Source of the DNA: Nymphaea colorata
Lineage: Eukaryota > Streptophyta > Magnoliopsida > Nymphaeales > Nymphaeaceae
DNA: 64,000 nucleotides
Direction of reading: 5' to 3'
NCBI RefSeq assembly: GCF_008831285.2
Contig: NC_045143.1
Coordinates: 15,908,464 to 15,972,463 of the forward strand
The notes under the pieces were generated by a model that saw nothing but the letters and a program-made list of their open reading frames with translations, did no database searches and had not been told where the DNA came from. Of this stretch, positions 61,097-64,000 are shown piece by piece; position 1 is the stretch's first letter; the number at the start of each line of letters is the position of its first letter. The position numbers and the translations under genes are program-made.

Positions 61097-64000
61097 GCAT
61101 TGGAAATATCCAAGGTGCTTAGAAATCTAAACTATATCTTTGTAAGAAACTTCGACACATGATGATTCTCACAATAATAGTGGCACTCACCAGCACAGAA
61201 AAGGAATCTAGACATAACATATGAAACAGGAAAAAATGACACAACAGACTTTAAAGCTTCCGAAAGGTTTCTTGACAAGTAGCATCGGAATGTACATGGA
61301 TCTACATTTATATACAGGCTTAAATTGGCATCTACAAACATTCCAAGAAACAGACAGAAGAATAAGCTCATCGTGCTTTTTTTTCCAACAAGTTTAGAAC
61401 ATCAACGTATCTACACGAAGTTCTCTACAATTGAAACCAAGAATAAACGACAGAGAAGTCTTGGCACTGAAAATAGCAGATATGGAATTGTAATTCCAAT
61501 CCAGATCGAAAACAACTTCAAAGTAACTGCATTCCCATGTGAGAAAGATATGACCCTTGGAAGATATCCAATACGGACACAGCTCACAAGATTTACTGTA
61601 TGGAGCCAAAATAAATTTTCACAGCTTAGGACACCTAGTCACGGGCACATGTTTAGATCTAGATGTCCACAACGTAGGGCTGAGCATTGGGCCAGCCTAA
61701 CAGCCCACAAGCGGGGCCTGAGCCTGGCCTGACCTAATTATAATATATATATATATATGAATGATTAATTATAACAAATATATATATTTTTAACTAGTGC
61801 TATAAATAAGTTATCAGGCCTAGTCGGCGGCCCTGGCCCTGGCTTCCCGGTACCCCCGTCAGGTACTCCACCTGGTGCCCACCCTTAGTAAAAAGTTAAC
61901 TCAATCGAAACACCAATTCTCTTTTTATTTGTTCATTTTAAGGTTTAAATTGTTATTGACCATTTCAGTTTCCTTTTCATTTTATTTAACTTTTATGTTC
62001 ATCTCCTAAACCTTTTTAAAATCTTAACATACAACTAGGTTTTTTTAAGGGCCTGGGGGACTACGTGTCAACTAATGCTTTGATCACTTAGATACTATAA
62101 CAAATTAACAATATGACTTGACTAGGTTTAACTACATGACAGGCAAAACCGCAAAGTTATTAGCCCAAGGGAAGGAATGTTTGCAAAATTATAACAAAGC
62201 ACAGCTGTCAATCTAAGCAACCTCCAATCATGCTTGTATAAGCATTTCCAACCATGTAACATGAACACCCTTGTTTGGGGGGAGTACCCACGTAGACACG
62301 AATCAATATGGTATTAGTATTGGTACTCGTACCATGTTGGACACCGCCCGGACACGGCGATGACTGTGTCAGGTGAAGTCAATGCACTTAGGGCCTTGTC
62401 TATACTTTGGTCAAAATTGACCGAGTATAAGTTTGTCTTAAAATTTGGGTTTTTTTATTCTATGGTCTATATATATGTTGAACGTTGTTTTGCTTATATT
62501 TCTTTTAATTCTAAGATAATATAAGTTTATAACAAGGTTCAACATACATGACTGCAGCAGCCTTCTCTGTTATAGATGAACTGACATACTCTGTTTGTTA
62601 GTTTTTTCTTCATAATGTATAAGTTATGAATCATGAATGTATTATTCTGTTTGTTAAAAATCTTACTTTTTGTTCATGTGTGTGTGTGTGGCTATACGCA
62701 CATCCTTTTGAAAAATGCTCCACACTCGCGCATAGAATTCCAACAATTTCACAACATAAAACTAAAATCATTCTTCACCAGAGACACTGTTTTGAGCATC
62801 CAACATTGTGAAAGGAATCGTAGACAACATAATTCCAGAACAGGTAAACAATAATAGCAAGTTTGTGGCCATAGGATGACTAGTTTTGGTATCAGCCAAG
62901 ACCAATTGGAGATACAGCAGTAGATTCGTGTACCCAAGATATAATAAATGCAATAGTTATAATGAGCAAGTAAAGTAAAATATAAAGTAGATGGCGTTGC
63001 TTTTCTGAAAAATACACAATCAAGCTTGTTGTGCTTCCGCATTTGACCTTGCAAGCGCTGATGATTATGCCTTCATGACTGAACTTTCATAGCAAAATAA
63101 CAGCCAAAGGTTAAAGGTAAGGCAGATAGCTCCAACTCTACGTCCTAGCGCTTACACCACAATAATAATAATGTAAATTGGGAGACTATGCACAAATTCC
63201 CCCAAAATTGCCAATCTCAATCGGCCAATCATCTTCATCGCCGTTAGATGCACAAGCTACAATTTTTTACAAGCCAAGCGGCGTACACTTTAAGAATATC
63301 AGTTATTGAAAATATTATTTCTGTTGATTTGAATTTTTTCCTATAGATTTGTTTATTAACAGTATAGGGTTTCATGCGAATAAGTTTAATATCCAACAAG
63401 AGTGAATAACTAACGTTTTCGGACATGAAACAATTGAACAACAGTAAGAGGGCATTTAGAAGCAGGAATACTGTGTGAGTGTTCCATGGATATGACTAAA
63501 GATTGTGGCACCCCAAAGATTTATTCATATTCATGGAGCACTAGAACAAGTGTTCTATGCATCTGCCTCAAAGTGTTCGTGCTGCCCCAAACTATCCTAT
63601 AAGGGCCTGTTTGGTAGGAGGGAAAGGGAGGGATTGGGCAATCCATCCTTTGTTTGGTTGGCTAATTAGAAAGGAGTGAAAGGGAGGGAAAGGGGCAAAA
63701 GGTGTTTGGTTGCAAGGAGAGGGAAAGGAAAGGAAAGGGAGAGATTGTTTAGTGTAAATCTCTTCCCTCCCAAATAGGACGGATTGAAAAGGAAATGAAA
63801 GGTAAGTGAAAGAGTTTTTTATTCCCACACTACCCCTCCTTTTCTTTCTCCACTTTCTAAATCTATGTGCTATTTAGTTTTTTTTTTCATTCCTTTCCTT
63901 TTCCTTCCCTTTCTATCCAAACGAACTTTTTAATAACTCTTTTCATTCCTTTTCCCTTCCCATCCCTTCCCTTTCCCTTCTCTTCCCTTCCCTTCCCTTC
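61097..64000. other. Intron upstream of visible clathrin light chain exons
   Basis: No exon-like sequence matching a CLC N-terminus is visible. It contains a GC-rich flanked patch (61675-61890) with a (TA)n core, whose ends agggctgagcattgg and, reversed, agggtgggcacc resemble the termini of nonautonomous DNA transposons; a second GC-richer patch near 62285-62400 (ccggacacggcg, tgtgtcagg) resembling LTR fragments; a (GT)n spot near 62678; and the MITE-like sequence at the right edge. Confidence 0.5.
63603..64000. mobile_element. MITE-like inverted AG/CT-rich element, cut by window end
   Basis: Starts with gggcctgtttggtagg, a terminus seen in many plant miniature DNA transposons. The left arm (to about 63800) is rich in ggaaaggga and the right part (from about 63826) in tcccttttcc, its complement. 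Near 63914 ctatccaaacgaac mirrors the left terminus. The rest to 64000 is (ttccc)n-like. The right end and any target duplication lie beyond the window or are obscured by the low-complexity sequence. Confidence 0.55.

Noticed and set aside
1-64000. CRISPR arrays, rRNA genes, operons
   Set aside because: None seen; the repeats are irregular or tandem without unique spacers, and the genes are eukaryotic with introns.

Overview
The window is nuclear DNA of a flowering plant. The evidence is the set of plant-type genes: an LHCB4/CP29 antenna protein, an AMT1 ammonium transporter, a plant HMGB protein, a BPP1-type basic proline-rich protein and a plant clathrin light chain. They have GT-AG introns with T-rich acceptors, AT-rich noncoding DNA, many (TA)n and (CT)n tracts and decayed transposon sequence. 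The clade cannot be fixed from the sequence. Two genes (AMT1, LHCB4) are strongly GC-ended at third codon positions, while the other six are AT-leaning.

Layout: 1-3442 gene-free; HMGB-type chromatin protein (minus, 3443-6647, 7 coding exons plus a likely leader exon near 7534-7700); AMT1 ammonium transporter (minus, 8866-10266, single exon); a repeat-rich gene-free block 10.5-17.3 kb with a 251-bp tandem duplication and a multi-copy decayed array; LHCB4 (plus, 17583-18609, 2 exons); Yippee-like protein (plus, 20710-24846, 5 exons); BPP1-like protein (plus, 27207-36588, 5 exons, one 5.7-kb intron); RRM plus CCCH zinc-finger splicing protein (plus, 40352-44526, 4 coding exons plus a likely leader exon); a 7.5-kb gene-poor block (44.6-52.2 kb) with a Ty3/gypsy trace and about 1.1 kb of cryptic AT repeats; CRPK1-like receptor-like cytoplasmic kinase (plus, 53783-58094, 6 exons); 3' part of a clathrin light chain gene (minus, 60154-61094, continuing beyond the right edge). 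A MITE-like AG/CT-rich inverted element is cut by the window end.

The genes are unrelated housekeeping and plant-specific genes (chromatin, nitrogen uptake, photosynthesis, cytoskeleton, splicing, signalling, vesicle coat), each with its own promoter; I see no cluster or operon-like system. All exon joins below were made by eye: reading frame, splice dinucleotides and remembered family sequences agree at every join, but no transcript data were available. The observations most worth checking are a GC-AG intron in the BPP1-like gene, the short N-terminus and Ser-for-Thr change in AMT1, the I-box cluster before LHCB4, the decayed exon-like repeat array at 13.6-15.85 kb, and a 39-bp dispersed repeat present in opposite orientation in introns of two different genes.
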